From: an uncultured Halomicronema sp.
GTDB taxonomy: Bacteria; Cyanobacteriota; Cyanobacteriia; Phormidesmidales; Phormidesmidaceae
Direction: 5' to 3'
Assembly: GCA_937899725.1 (NCBI GenBank)
Contig: CALCCA010000142.1
Location: 1 to 36,120, forward strand
DNA length: 36,120 bases
In this document: positions 26,301-35,263 of the stretch, in pieces
Layout of the letters: every line of letters starts with the position of its first letter
Position numbering within the stretch: the first letter of the stretch is position 1
Notes under the pieces: model-generated
Told to the model about the DNA's origin: nothing
The model's input: only the letters and a program-made list of their open reading frames with translations
The model's database searches: none
Translations under genes and position numbers: made by a program

Positions 26301-26672
26301 TTAGTGAGCACGAGTGGCCAGCAGCTGTTCTTCTAAGGCGGCAATGCGGTTGTAGGCAGCTGTGAGCTGAGCCGTTAGTCGCTGAATTTGCACTTCGGGA
26401 GACAACACAGTGTCATCGCCAGACGTTTCAGGATCAACATAGACCGAATCCATCAGAATATCTTTGTGCATGAGCAAGGACTCACCACGCTGAAAGTTGC
26501 CAGAGGGCCGAACGCGTGACGGGTAGCTATCATCCAACACGCTGGCATTTGCCGAAGAAGATTTTGATGTAGAAAGCATCTCGGTCACCCGAGAGTTGAC
26601 CTGGTCAATCACCTCGTGGAGTGCGTCAACTTTTTGAGTCAGCAATGTGACTTGTGATTGCATAGGTTCCAT
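26301..26672 (-). CDS. Small coiled-coil protein, hypothetical
   Basis: A 123-aa protein with two helical, heptad-like ends: SQVTLLTQKVDALHEVIDQV near the N terminus and RLTAQLTAAYNRIAALEEQL at the C terminus. The middle is polar, Ser/Asp-rich and probably disordered. The C-terminal QIQRLTAQLTAAYNRIAALE stretch looks like that of small conserved cyanobacterial proteins I have seen annotated as hypothetical, but I cannot name the family. There is no signal peptide or membrane segment, so it is probably cytosolic. ATG at 26672, with a second ATG three codons in. It is transcribed alone, in a gene-poor stretch. Confidence 0.65.
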   Translation of the reverse strand: MEPMQSQVTLLTQKVDALHEVIDQVNSRVTEMLSTSKSSSANASVLDDSYPSRVRPSGNFQRGESLLMHKDILMDSVYVDPETSGDDTVLSPEVQIQRLTAQLTAAYNRIAALEEQLLATRAH

Positions 26673-27067
26673 ATGACGCTGAAGCTCTTGGATAGAATTA
26701 TGTATATCCTATAGCTGCTTTTTTTCAATGCGTCCGTTCCCACTAATGATTTAAAGTTTGTTGATAATTTTTCTCCCCTCCCAGTTTTTATTTGAGTTGG
26801 CCCCTTGAGGTCAATGGTTTTCTGTGTCGGGGTTTGAGGATAATATCCTGCCCGTTTGCCACAAGTTAGTCGCGGTTCGTCGGCAATTTGCGAGACACAT
26901 AAGTTCATTAAGCCCTGATCGAAGAAAAACTTTAATCAGGTCACTCATCTAGTGCCAAATGCTGGTCAGTTAATCGTTTCGGCGCTAAATCAAACTTCTG
27001 AGAGAGCTGCTAAAAGCCTTGAAAAATATGGGCTTTGTAGTGCTGAATACAAGATTTGAATGAGCGC

Positions 27068-27109
27068 TGGCAGTACCCTTGCCTGGCCTTTCAGGCAAGG
27101 GTACTGCCA
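27068..27109. repeat. Perfect 18-bp inverted repeat, 6-nt loop
   Basis: TGGCAGTACCCTTGCCTG (27068-27085) is followed by GCCTTT and then its exact reverse complement (27092-27109). No T-run follows on either strand, and the nearest called coding region on either side is more than 390 bp away. It may be a structured small RNA or a mobile-element end rather than a terminator. Confidence 0.6.
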
Positions 27110-27144
27110 AAGTTTCATCCATCAAAAGCAGGACTTTAAACCGT

Positions 27145-27196
27145 TTAGATAGAACTCAAGAGAGCTGTTATTAGATAGAACTCAAGGGCGCTGTTA
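27145..27196. repeat. Tandem duplication, 2 x 26 bp
   Basis: The 26-nt unit beginning TTAGATAGAACTCAAG (27145-27170) is repeated directly at 27171-27196, with 24 of 26 bases identical. It lies 35 bp after the 18-bp hairpin. Confidence 0.7.
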
Positions 27197-27965
27197 AAGA
27201 CATTTTTTGACTGCTAGCAATTGCGAGTCACAAGTAAAAGCCTTGTGCCTAAAGCTTCTTAGCAAATAAAAGCCCTTTGCCAGTGCTTTATTCGTTTGGC
27301 AAAGCGTCCTGAAGAAAGAAAAGAACGGCATCCTGAGGAGCGGAAAGAACCAGACTGATTTAGATAAAAATCTATGGATCTTGGTATTTGCAGTGATGTT
27401 TCACTAGTTGTTGTCGCAGGTTTATGGACGATTGCAATCGTCTGTGTCCCTGGGTGCGATCGCGCTGTTGCCCAGGCTTTTTGTGAAGGTTTGCTTTCTT
27501 TCGCCAGCATTCGATCAAGCCGGCGGCAAATCTTTCCCTGATCTCTTGGCTCCCCTGGGCGTTCAAGAGGGCATGAAGAGTGCGCTCACTGAGAGTGATG
27601 TCAGCCGCCGAATGCGTGGCAAAAGCAAATCCGACGGCGGCGATCGTCAGCCGCTCAGTGGACTTCGCAGCGGACATGAGGCATGATTTGACGCTCTGCG
27701 TGAGTGTTTGGGCGAGATTCCGGCAACGAGTTTGGTAACCTTGACAATAGTTCGTGTCGACAGCCGCGCTGCCAGCTCGTTATCTCAATGTTGACGATGC
27801 TGGGCTGGGCCACGCCCTTTGAAATGATGAGTAAAGGACGCTGAACCCGGCGATGGGCGATTGGGGTTCATGACTTCAGGGCACATGGGGCTCGATGCTG
27901 CCGCCCTGTTTCTACCGATTTGGTGACAACGACTCCAGCTATTTATTCATCATCAACACGCCCCT

Positions 27966-29108
27966 ATGGACCGAAGACGTTTACTGGCTGGTTTGGCCGC
28001 GTTGGCCGTTTCACAAGTCGCCTGCCGCAGCAACACCGCTAATGCCCTGCAGATTATGACGCTCAAGGGGGTCTTGCCCCCTCAATTACTCAACAATTTC
28101 AAATCGGGGCTGGCCGAGTCTGAGCAGTTGCGGCTCACCACCCGTCGAGATTGGGCTGACCTTTTTCAGCAGTTACAGGCCTGGCATCCCTCGGCCAACG
28201 CTGATGCCACAGAGGCGACGGCGTCCCTCAGCGCTGACTGGGTTTGTCTCAGTGACTATTGGTTGCTGGCAGCGATTCAACAGCAGCTAATTGCCCCGTT
28301 GCAAGATATTGAGCAGCTACCCGGTTGGTCTACGCTCTCCGCCGCTTGGCCCACGCTCCTGCGACGCAATGACCAGGGTTTGTTGGCGGAGGCTGGTTCG
28401 CTTTGGGCGGCACCTTATCGCTGGCGCTATTTGACCATCGTTTATTCGCGCCGTCAGTTTGAGCGTTTGGGCTGGCAACCCTCAACTTGGCAAGACTTGC
28501 TGAATCCTGACATTCAAGGTCGACTGGCCTTGCCGAATCATCCTCGACTGGTTTTAGGCATGATGTTGAAAGCCGGGGGACATTCGGTTAACGATCCTGA
28601 TCCCACCGCTTATCCAGACGTTGTGAGATCGCTGGCGACACTGACACCGCAGGTCAAGGTTTATTCTTCAGACTATTATCTGCAGGCCCTTATCAAAGGC
28701 GACATCTGGCTAGCGGTGGGCTGGTCCACAGAGATTCAACCGCTGCTGTCGCAATATCGCCAGCTCAGCATGGTCGCGCCGGACCCCGGCACCCTGCTGT
28801 CGGCGGATGTTTGGGTCAAGCCCAACCGACAGGCTGAGGCGGCCTCTGCGATCGCCCTCACTGAGCTGGAACAAAAATGGCTCGCTTACTGGTGGCAACC
28901 GGCCGTAATCACCCCCCTGAATCTGTTTTCCCAAGGGGTGTCGCCCCGATTGCTGACCACGCAAGCCACCACTGGCGTCGAGGGGGCGGCTGAGGCGCGG
29001 CGTCCCACCGTTCAACAACTAGAGCAGAGCGAGTTCATTACTCCCCTAGCAGAGCCGGCGATCGCCCGCTATGACGAGCTGTGGCGCCGCTTACGGCGGG
29101 GCGAATAA
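27966..29108 (+). CDS. Extracellular solute-binding lipoprotein (PotD-like, type 2)
   Basis: A 380-aa substrate-binding protein of the polyamine/iron-type ABC uptake class. The N terminus MDRRRLLAGLAALAVSQVAC has an Arg-Arg pair, a hydrophobic core and a lipobox-like VAC, so it is probably a lipoprotein, possibly Tat-exported. Family-like blocks: LWAAPYRWRYLTIVYSRRQF, WQPSTWQDLLNPDIQGRLAL, DYYLQALIKGDIWLAVGWS and the C-terminal hinge segment LLSADVWVKPNRQ. No permease or ATPase gene is adjacent, so the transporter partner lies elsewhere and the ligand is unknown. Its last 18 bp overlap the 3' end of the convergent gene. Confidence 0.85.
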   Translation: MDRRRLLAGLAALAVSQVACRSNTANALQIMTLKGVLPPQLLNNFKSGLAESEQLRLTTRRDWADLFQQLQAWHPSANADATEATASLSADWVCLSDYWLLAAIQQQLIAPLQDIEQLPGWSTLSAAWPTLLRRNDQGLLAEAGSLWAAPYRWRYLTIVYSRRQFERLGWQPSTWQDLLNPDIQGRLALPNHPRLVLGMMLKAGGHSVNDPDPTAYPDVVRSLATLTPQVKVYSSDYYLQALIKGDIWLAVGWSTEIQPLLSQYRQLSMVAPDPGTLLSADVWVKPNRQAEAASAIALTELEQKWLAYWWQPAVITPLNLFSQGVSPRLLTTQATTGVEGAAEARRPTVQQLEQSEFITPLAEPAIARYDELWRRLRRGE

Positions 29109-29804
29109 ATCTTCAAATTCAGGACTGATGGCATCGATAAAAGGCCCGACAGCGGCGGCACAGGTGACCTCGCTCAGCTCAGGCAGTGACACCTGGGACG
29201 GCATTAAGGTGGCTGAGGTCGCAACGCTATCAAAGTCACAGGCATGGACTCCCGCCAGGCTGACTGAGCTATAAACCCTGACGTGGTAGCCGTAGCTCAT
29301 GCCGGCACTGCCAAATTGCCGAAGCACGGCATATTTTTGAAAGTAATTGAAGCGATTCCAATATTGTGGGTCAACTCTAACGTCGACTACCAGAGTGTCA
29401 GTGCTGGAGTCATGAAAAGCGACCCAATCTCTCACCAAGCGATAGCCTTCGACTCTCACTAATGTGTTATCGGCTTGTCGCCAAAGGGTCGGTAGCTGGT
29501 CGCGACGCCACCAAAAACTAGGCAATGTGGGTTCAAAGAGGGAGGTGTCTTCCTGTCGGGCTCTGACCTCTTGTGTAGGGGCATCGAGAGGGTTTTCAAA
29601 GTCAGTTAAACCATATTCAGAATCCAGGTTTAACAACGTCTCAAAAACGACATCTTCCGGTGCGAGGGCAGTATCTACCTCGGAGGATGGCTGAGCGATC
29701 GCCCCGGTGGCGCCAACGATACACAAGGCAACGCCGCACAACCCTAATGCCCTTGGCCAGCGCCGCCACGATGGAAATGAAGCCTGGAGGGATTTTGGCA
29801 GCAT
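29091..29804 (-). CDS. Secreted protein, hypothetical
   Basis: From the ATG at 29804 the protein is about 237 aa, with a signal peptide: MLPKSLQASFPSWRRWPRAL, then the hydrophobic GLCGVALCIVGATGAIA, cleavage before QP. The frame extends to an ATG at 29912 that overlaps the stop of the upstream radical-SAM gene, but this would put 36 non-signal residues before the export signal. The mature part has a Trp/Arg-rich segment (LPSFWWRRDQLPTLWRQ) and ends with two Cys regions (GVHACDFDS, EVTCAAAVG). I do not recognise a family. Its close spacing after the radical-SAM gene suggests cotranscription. Confidence 0.65.
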   Translation of the reverse strand: MLPKSLQASFPSWRRWPRALGLCGVALCIVGATGAIAQPSSEVDTALAPEDVVFETLLNLDSEYGLTDFENPLDAPTQEVRARQEDTSLFEPTLPSFWWRRDQLPTLWRQADNTLVRVEGYRLVRDWVAFHDSSTDTLVVDVRVDPQYWNRFNYFQKYAVLRQFGSAGMSYGYHVRVYSSVSLAGVHACDFDSVATSATLMPSQVSLPELSEVTCAAAVGPFIDAISPEFEDLFAPP

Positions 29805-29892
29805 GGAGGTGACCACAGCAGTTTTGAAGAGATGAACGATGATGGCCTGCTCGTCTGAACCCGCAACGGTCGCCGAGCGCTTTGACCTTATT

Positions 29893-32574
29893 CTAATCCG
29901 GCAGCTCGGCATTGAGAATCAGTTGCAGGCGATGGGCGTGTAGCAGGCTGAGCGGGCAGGCGGCCTGCTGTTCGAACATAAAGGTGACATGTTCAGGGCG
30001 CAGCAGGGTGCCGTCATTGCGGCAGCTGCCCACATAGCGGATGACGACGGATGAGTCCGCTTTGTTGCCCTGCCAGTGAGCCGGTAGCCAAGACACCACG
30101 CTCTGATCGGCCAGCGTCAGCTCAAAGAGGCGATCACGCAGGTTAACGGATTTCTTTTTGCCTGATTTAGTGGTGTGCTCCCACATGATGCTCTCGGCTT
30201 GGAGAATGGCTGCAATCCACTCTGACCAGTCTGGACGAGTGATCGTCTCAGGGTCAGACTCCGGAGCCAACACCAACAAATACTCGGCCCGTTCGAGAGA
30301 TTTGGTGGCTGAGGGATGCGATAACGGCACATCGACCACCTCGAAGATCGGCATGTCGGCGGGCAACTGGGCCGCGAGCTGAGCCTGAAATGCGGGCAGC
30401 TCCATCGGCTCAGTCAGTTCAAAATCAATCACCTCACCGGAACTCGTTGCGCCCAACGGCAAGGCATTGGCCGGCGAGATGCGCGGCCCTGGATGAAAGC
30501 CCCCGGTAAAAGCAATTGGAATCGCCGCCCGCCGCAGGGCCCGGTCAAACAGACGCACTAGATCGAGGTGGCCCAATAGGGCCAGTTCACCTTGCTTGCC
30601 TAAACGCACCCGCAGTCGCTGCGCCCGTGTCTTGTCGGGCTTAAAGTGTCCTGAAAACTCCGGAATAGCTGGTGGCTCAACGATGACGTTGTGGCCAAAG
30701 TCAGACCCACACACGCCGCAATGGGAACAGCCCTCAAATGAACAGTCGGGGACGGTCGCCGCCGCTAGGGCGCGCTGCAGATCGGCCTGTAGCCAGGCTT
30801 TGTCGATACCGGTGTCCAAATGATCCCAGGGTAAGGGCAGGGCCAGTTGGGCATCGCGATCGCCGCCCGGCTCGGCCATCACATTCCACTCACCGGTTTC
30901 GACTTGGCGATATTTCCAAGAGAGGCCGGCTTCGTCGATGGCTTGGGTCCAGGCGTTGAAGGCTCGATCAAGACTTTCCCACCAAGAATCCATGCCCGCT
31001 CCCAGCTGCCACGCCCGATGCACCACGGCGGATAGACGGCGATCGCCGCGGCCCACAAAGTCTTCCATTGCCGAAATGCGGACATCGGTGAAATTTGCTT
31101 TAAGGCCGCGCATCTGCCGAAACTCAGCGCCTAACAGGGCTTGCTTCCGTAGGAATTCGCTGGTCGAGACGCTGTGCCACTGGAAGGGGGTATGGGGTTT
31201 GGGCGTGAAGTTAGAAATCGTCAGGTTGATCTTGAGTGGTTTGCGACCCTGCTGCCGACATGCCTGCTGCAGCCATCGCACCGTCTCAGCAATGCCAATC
31301 ACGTCGGCATCGGTCTCGCCCGGTAGCCCAATCATGAAATATAGCTTGACCCGATCCCAGCCTTGCTCATAGGCCGTCTTGACGCCGCGCAGCAGTTCCT
31401 CGTTGGTGAGCCCTTTGTTAATAATGTCGCGCAGGCGCTGGGTGCCCGCTTCGGGCGCAAAGGTCAACCCAGTTTGGCGCGTTCCGCCCAGAATGTTGGC
31501 AATATTTTCGTCAAAGCGATCGACCCGCTGACTCGGCAGCGAGAGGGAGATATTGTCATCTTTGAGGCGATTTTTGACCTCTAGCCCCACTGCCGGTAGT
31601 GCCAGATAGTCGGAGCAGCTGAGAGAAAGGAGAGAGAACTCGTTGTAGCCGGTGGCCCGCATCCCTTTTTCGATCGCATCCACGACCTCCGTTGTATCCA
31701 CGTCGCGGGCCGGACGAGTTAACATACCCGGCTGACAAAAGCGACAGCCGCGAGTGCAGCCGCGACGAATTTCGACCGTGAGGCGATCGTGCACCGTTTC
31801 CACATAGGGCACGAGGCCGATGGCGTAGTGGGGCATCGGGGTCGCCACTCGCCGCAGCACACGAGCCGGGACATCGGGCCGATTCGGCTGCACGGTGCCA
31901 TCCGCTGCCAGGTCATAAAATCGCGGCACGTACACGCCGGGCACCTGAGCTAAGTCCAGCAGCAGCGCTTCCCGGCTCAGGCCCGCCGCCTTGCCGTCTT
32001 CAATCACCAGGCCAATCTCGGGCAGCAGTTCTTCCCCGTCACCCAGCGCGATAAAGTCAAAAAACTCGGCATAGGGTTCGGGATTTGAGGTGGCGGTTTG
32101 TCCGCCGGCAAAGATCAGTGGCCAGCTGCCCGTCTCGACATGCCACACACCGGCTGCGTCCCGCTCCTGCCAGGTCAGGGGAATCTGCGCCAGGGTCAGC
32201 ATTTCTAAAATATTGGTAGCCCCGAGTTCGTAGGCGAGACTAAAGCCCAAAATGTCGGCCTCTGTGAGCGATCGCCGCGACTCCACCGCAAACAGAGGCG
32301 TTTGCGTCTCCATCAGCTTTTGCGCCAGATCGGCAGCGGGCAAATAGGCGCGATCGCACAGCTGACGCGGCTGCGCATTCAAAATGCTGTAAAGAATGAT
32401 GTGACCCAAATTAGAGGCCCCGACCTCATAAACTTCGGGATAGGTCAGCACCCAATGCACCTGAGCCTCATCCCAGGATTTATGCACAGCGCCCCGTTCA
32501 TTGCCCAGGTAGCGAGCAGGTTTGTTGATTTCAGTGTTGAGCAGCGATTCAACAGCAACGGCCACGGCGATCAC
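29893..32574 (-). CDS. Radical SAM protein fused to a DUF2344 domain (TIGR03960/TIGR03936 type)
   Basis: An 893-aa fusion. The N-terminal part (about residues 1-600) is the TIGR03960-type B12-binding-like/radical SAM protein: YPEVYEVGASNLGHIILYSI, FIALGDGEELLPEI, and the radical cluster cysteines C273, C277 and C280 in RRGCTRGCRFCQPG. Later blocks are RVKLYFMIGLPGETDADVIG and NLTISNFTPKPHTPFQW. A Cys-rich linker, CSFEGCSHCGVCGSDFG, leads to the C-terminal ~230-residue DUF2344 domain (RLRVRLGKQGELALLGHLDL, FTGGFHPGPRISPANALPLG). The function is unknown; in some bacteria such genes sit next to the RNase E/G gene, but not here. The start is GTG at 32574, with AAGG just before; other GTGs nearby are possible. 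Confidence 0.9.
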   Translation of the reverse strand: MIAVAVAVESLLNTEINKPARYLGNERGAVHKSWDEAQVHWVLTYPEVYEVGASNLGHIILYSILNAQPRQLCDRAYLPAADLAQKLMETQTPLFAVESRRSLTEADILGFSLAYELGATNILEMLTLAQIPLTWQERDAAGVWHVETGSWPLIFAGGQTATSNPEPYAEFFDFIALGDGEELLPEIGLVIEDGKAAGLSREALLLDLAQVPGVYVPRFYDLAADGTVQPNRPDVPARVLRRVATPMPHYAIGLVPYVETVHDRLTVEIRRGCTRGCRFCQPGMLTRPARDVDTTEVVDAIEKGMRATGYNEFSLLSLSCSDYLALPAVGLEVKNRLKDDNISLSLPSQRVDRFDENIANILGGTRQTGLTFAPEAGTQRLRDIINKGLTNEELLRGVKTAYEQGWDRVKLYFMIGLPGETDADVIGIAETVRWLQQACRQQGRKPLKINLTISNFTPKPHTPFQWHSVSTSEFLRKQALLGAEFRQMRGLKANFTDVRISAMEDFVGRGDRRLSAVVHRAWQLGAGMDSWWESLDRAFNAWTQAIDEAGLSWKYRQVETGEWNVMAEPGGDRDAQLALPLPWDHLDTGIDKAWLQADLQRALAAATVPDCSFEGCSHCGVCGSDFGHNVIVEPPAIPEFSGHFKPDKTRAQRLRVRLGKQGELALLGHLDLVRLFDRALRRAAIPIAFTGGFHPGPRISPANALPLGATSSGEVIDFELTEPMELPAFQAQLAAQLPADMPIFEVVDVPLSHPSATKSLERAEYLLVLAPESDPETITRPDWSEWIAAILQAESIMWEHTTKSGKKKSVNLRDRLFELTLADQSVVSWLPAHWQGNKADSSVVIRYVGSCRNDGTLLRPEHVTFMFEQQAACPLSLLHAHRLQLILNAELPD

Positions 32575-32892
32575 CTTGGAAAAAGACAGGGATGAAGTGC
32601 AGAAACCACTATAACGAAAAGCTCTGTACCGTTCTTGCGGTGTGTTGATTTGTGATGGCTGGTCGCGATTGGTGCGTCAGGTAGAGCCAATGAGCAGGAC
32701 TGGGGAGACAGGGGGCGAAGAGAGAGAGGGCGCAAGGGGGGCAACATTTTGAACCAGGAGCATGGGGATTTTTCAAGGTTGCGGTTTAGCTGGGGCGATC
32801 GCCTAGGGCGATGACTATCCTGACTGGAGAGGCGGGGGGAACTCCTTTACGGTGGGAGGAATCGCGGGGAGATCGCTGGATTGTCTGATTGC
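32575..32892. other. Intergenic spacer, 318 bp
   Basis: No ORF, repeat or strong hairpin. It should contain the promoter of the radical-SAM gene. The stretch at 32700-32860 is G-rich on the plus strand. Confidence 0.5.
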
Positions 32893-34008
32893 TCAACGGC
32901 TAAAGGCCACCATTGCATTCTGGCCACCAAAGCCAAAGCTCAGGCAGAGGGCTGTAGTAAGGGTTGCCGATGTGGCCTGCGTCACCAGGTTCAGATCAAA
33001 GGCGGCAGTGCGCAATCCCGTGCAGGGCGGCAACATTTGCTGATTCAACGCCAGTAGACAGGCGACAGCGCCCATGGCGCCGGAGGCTCCCAGCGTATGC
33101 CCCGTCGCTCCTTTCGTACCGGTTACCCAAGTCGCCGAGGGCAAGACCTTTTGAATCAGTGCCGCTTCATAGGCATCATTGAGCCTCGTGCTTGTGCCGT
33201 GGGCGTGAACGAAGCTGACATCCACTGGCTGCAACTGACTGCGCTGCAGGCAAGTATGCAAGGCAGATAAGCCCCCTTGCTGGCTCACTGCATCGGGTGC
33301 GCTGATGTGATTCGCGTCGGCCGTTAAGCCAGCGCCTAAAAAGCGGCCATAAATCTTTGCCCCCCGAGCTTGGGCTGCCGCCGCCGACTCCAGCATCAGC
33401 ACTGCTGCGCCCTCACCCAAAACCAACCCTTCACGTCGATCATCAAAGGGATAGCAGCCGGTTTGAGCTAGCGCTTTCATCTGCTCAAATCCGGTCAGCG
33501 CCAGAGGCGTAATGGGTGCTTCGCCCGCTCCCACAAGAACTTGGTCACATTGCCCGGTGCGAATGAGCTCAGCACCCTGGGCGATCGCCCACAAACCCGT
33601 CGCACAAGCTGCCATCGGCGACAACACTGGCCCTTGACTAGCCAGCTGGCGAGCCACGGTCATTGCCCCCATGTGAGGCAGGTGCTCCAGCCAACCGGCC
33701 ACCTGATCATTCACGAGAGCCGCTTCCCAATCACGCTGATAACCGCGACTGCTGCCGATTACCACGCCGCAGTCCGACAGTGGCAAAGACAACTGGGCAT
33801 CGTTAACGGCAGCCGTCACCGCCGTCAATAACAGGGTATTTAAATCGCTGGGCCACTTGCCCATCATGGCCAAAGGGCGAGGAGATAGGGCGGCAAAGGG
33901 CTGATGCAGCGAGATCGCGCTGTCTCCTCTCAGCAAACGTTGCCAGTTCTCAGGGGCGTTTTGACCGAGGGCCGACACCCATCCAAGACCCGTGACGACT
34001 ACCGCCAT
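32893..34008 (-). CDS. Beta-ketoacyl-ACP synthase, KAS II-like
   Basis: A condensing enzyme that extends acyl-ACP chains with malonyl-ACP. The thiolase-fold start is MAVVVTGLGWVSALGQNAPE. The catalytic set is complete: C135 in MAACATGLWAIAQGA, H270 in VHAHGTSTRLNDAYE, and H304 in TKGATGHTLGASGAMG. Glycine-rich GEGAAVLMLE and C-terminal SFGFGGQNAMVAF are also typical. At 371 aa it is about 40 residues shorter than FabF (413 aa), so it may be a second, specialised KAS and not the main FabF; that is inference. The ATG at 34008 lies 9 bp after the cyclophilin stop, so the two are probably one operon. No acyl carrier protein gene is adjacent. Confidence 0.88.
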   Translation of the reverse strand: MAVVVTGLGWVSALGQNAPENWQRLLRGDSAISLHQPFAALSPRPLAMMGKWPSDLNTLLLTAVTAAVNDAQLSLPLSDCGVVIGSSRGYQRDWEAALVNDQVAGWLEHLPHMGAMTVARQLASQGPVLSPMAACATGLWAIAQGAELIRTGQCDQVLVGAGEAPITPLALTGFEQMKALAQTGCYPFDDRREGLVLGEGAAVLMLESAAAAQARGAKIYGRFLGAGLTADANHISAPDAVSQQGGLSALHTCLQRSQLQPVDVSFVHAHGTSTRLNDAYEAALIQKVLPSATWVTGTKGATGHTLGASGAMGAVACLLALNQQMLPPCTGLRTAAFDLNLVTQATSATLTTALCLSFGFGGQNAMVAFSR

Positions 34009-34017
34009 GAATAATTT

Positions 34018-34785
34018 CTATTCAGGCTGGCGGAGATTTTCAATCCCCGAGACGACCGTGGCTGCTTCGACGATGTCGCCTTGCTCAATGGCGTCGACGA
34101 CATCCATGCCGTCGGTGACATACCCAAATACCGCATAGCTCCCGTCTAAAAACGGCAGATCAGCCAGCGCAAAATAAAACTGCGCCGAGGCCGAATCGGG
34201 CAGCTGCGATCGCGCCATCGCCAGGGCCCCGCGGGTGTGGCTGAGGGCCGGGGGCGCCGCAATGTTAGCTGCCTCCAAGGGTTGACCGTACACTGGCGAC
34301 TCCGCCCCGACTGGCTGAATCTCGAGGGGAATGTAGCGCTGCTCATTCGTGTCTGGATCAATAAAGCCACCGGTTCCCAACGCTTGGGGCGGCACCGAAG
34401 GATCTTTGCTCTGGGGATCGCCCCCCTGGACGACGAAAGGTTCCGGCGATTTCACCACTCGGTGAAAGGCGACGCCGTCATACACGCCGCGCTCGACCAA
34501 ATCGACAAAATTACCTGCAGTGACGGGGGCTTTCGTCCCGTCAACTTCCATGACCACGGTACTCCCGTTAATCTGCATCTCGACTGTCGCCATCCCGTCT
34601 AAAACGGGCAGGTTAGTGTCAAGTTCAGCGGTCACTGCCGGAGTTTCTGCAGCGGGTGGAACGGTTTCTTCTAACGGCGTCTCGCTAGTGGTCGCATCAG
34701 CGGTCGGTTCATCATTGGTGCAGCTAGCTACGCCAGCTAAAAGCACGACCAGGCAGAGTATCCAACTCCATTGTCGAAGCTGCAT
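34018..34785 (-). CDS. Cyclophilin-type peptidyl-prolyl isomerase, lipoprotein
   Basis: It catalyses cis-trans isomerisation of X-Pro bonds in exported proteins. The preferred start is ATG 34785 (MQLRQWSWILCLVVLLAGVA), giving a lipoprotein signal ending VASC; the frame is open to 34875, but earlier starts add unlikely residues. A Thr/Glu/Ala-rich linker follows, then the cyclophilin domain: MQINGSTVVMEVDGTKAPVT, AGNFVDLVERGVYDGVAFHR (with the catalytic Arg), VQGGDPQSKDPS, ALAMARSQLPDSASAQFYFA and YAVFGYVTDGMDVVDAI. These are the normal active-site blocks. It is probably anchored in the periplasm or thylakoid lumen side. The KAS gene follows 9 bp downstream. Confidence 0.92.
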   Translation of the reverse strand: MQLRQWSWILCLVVLLAGVASCTNDEPTADATTSETPLEETVPPAAETPAVTAELDTNLPVLDGMATVEMQINGSTVVMEVDGTKAPVTAGNFVDLVERGVYDGVAFHRVVKSPEPFVVQGGDPQSKDPSVPPQALGTGGFIDPDTNEQRYIPLEIQPVGAESPVYGQPLEAANIAAPPALSHTRGALAMARSQLPDSASAQFYFALADLPFLDGSYAVFGYVTDGMDVVDAIEQGDIVEAATVVSGIENLRQPE

Positions 34786-34875
34786 TATCATCGATCGCTT
34801 GCTCCAAAGGGTGTACGAAGTGAGGCCATACATTCTGGCATGTTTGCCGTCAAATTGAGGGAAAGCTGCCGCCAA

Positions 34876-35263
34876 CTCGCATAGCGGCCACAGATTCAGG
34901 CCGTCAGAGTTGGATTGGCCACCCAGCGGCGAGGCTGCAGCCCAGTCTCGCTGCTCAGGACACAGGCACCTTGATTAATTTCAAATAGCTGAAAACAGTT
35001 GTCGCTGTTGAGAATTCTGAACGAGACGGCATGAGCGGTAAGGCACGACTGTCAGCTCCCAGGCAATCACCTTACTGCAGGGCTCGGTTGATAACTCCCT
35101 GGCATTGCAAATCCCTATCGTTGCCATGCGGAATTCATCAGATAGGCCTAAATTAGGCAACAATTGGCCATCACGTTCCAGTTTTGTCCTCTCAGATGGC
35201 ACTGATGACGAGCTCCTCCGGAAATCAAACTAGCGATCGCTGTCCTCACCCCGGCTGGTTGGC
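34876..35263. other. Intergenic region between the cyclophilin gene and ycf4
   Basis: A 73-codon minus-strand frame (34981-35202) has no ribosome binding site or recognisable motif, so I do not call it. No strong hairpin is visible. It should hold the promoter of the cyclophilin-KAS operon. Confidence 0.5.

Larger units (their letters stand above)
26673..27965. other. 1.3-kb gene-poor region
   Basis: No convincing gene. Frames of 83-101 codons exist at 27259-27686 on both strands, but they overlap each other, lack ribosome binding sites and show no motif; the best is a minus-strand frame at 27372-27677. The region holds an 18-bp perfect hairpin (27068-27109), a 26-bp tandem duplication (27145-27196) and a weaker 24-bp tandem repeat (27304-27351; 18 of 24 identical). 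It looks like decayed sequence. The last ~100 bp should carry the promoter for the solute-binding protein gene. Confidence 0.5.

Noticed and set aside
26941-27066. Possible broken coding remnant on the minus strand
   Set aside because: One frame reads protein-like but contains an internal TAG and matches no family I know. Too short to claim.
27372-27677. 101-codon minus-strand frame in the gene-poor region
   Set aside because: It overlaps a 92-codon plus-strand frame, lacks a Shine-Dalgarno and has no domain; neither strand is convincing.
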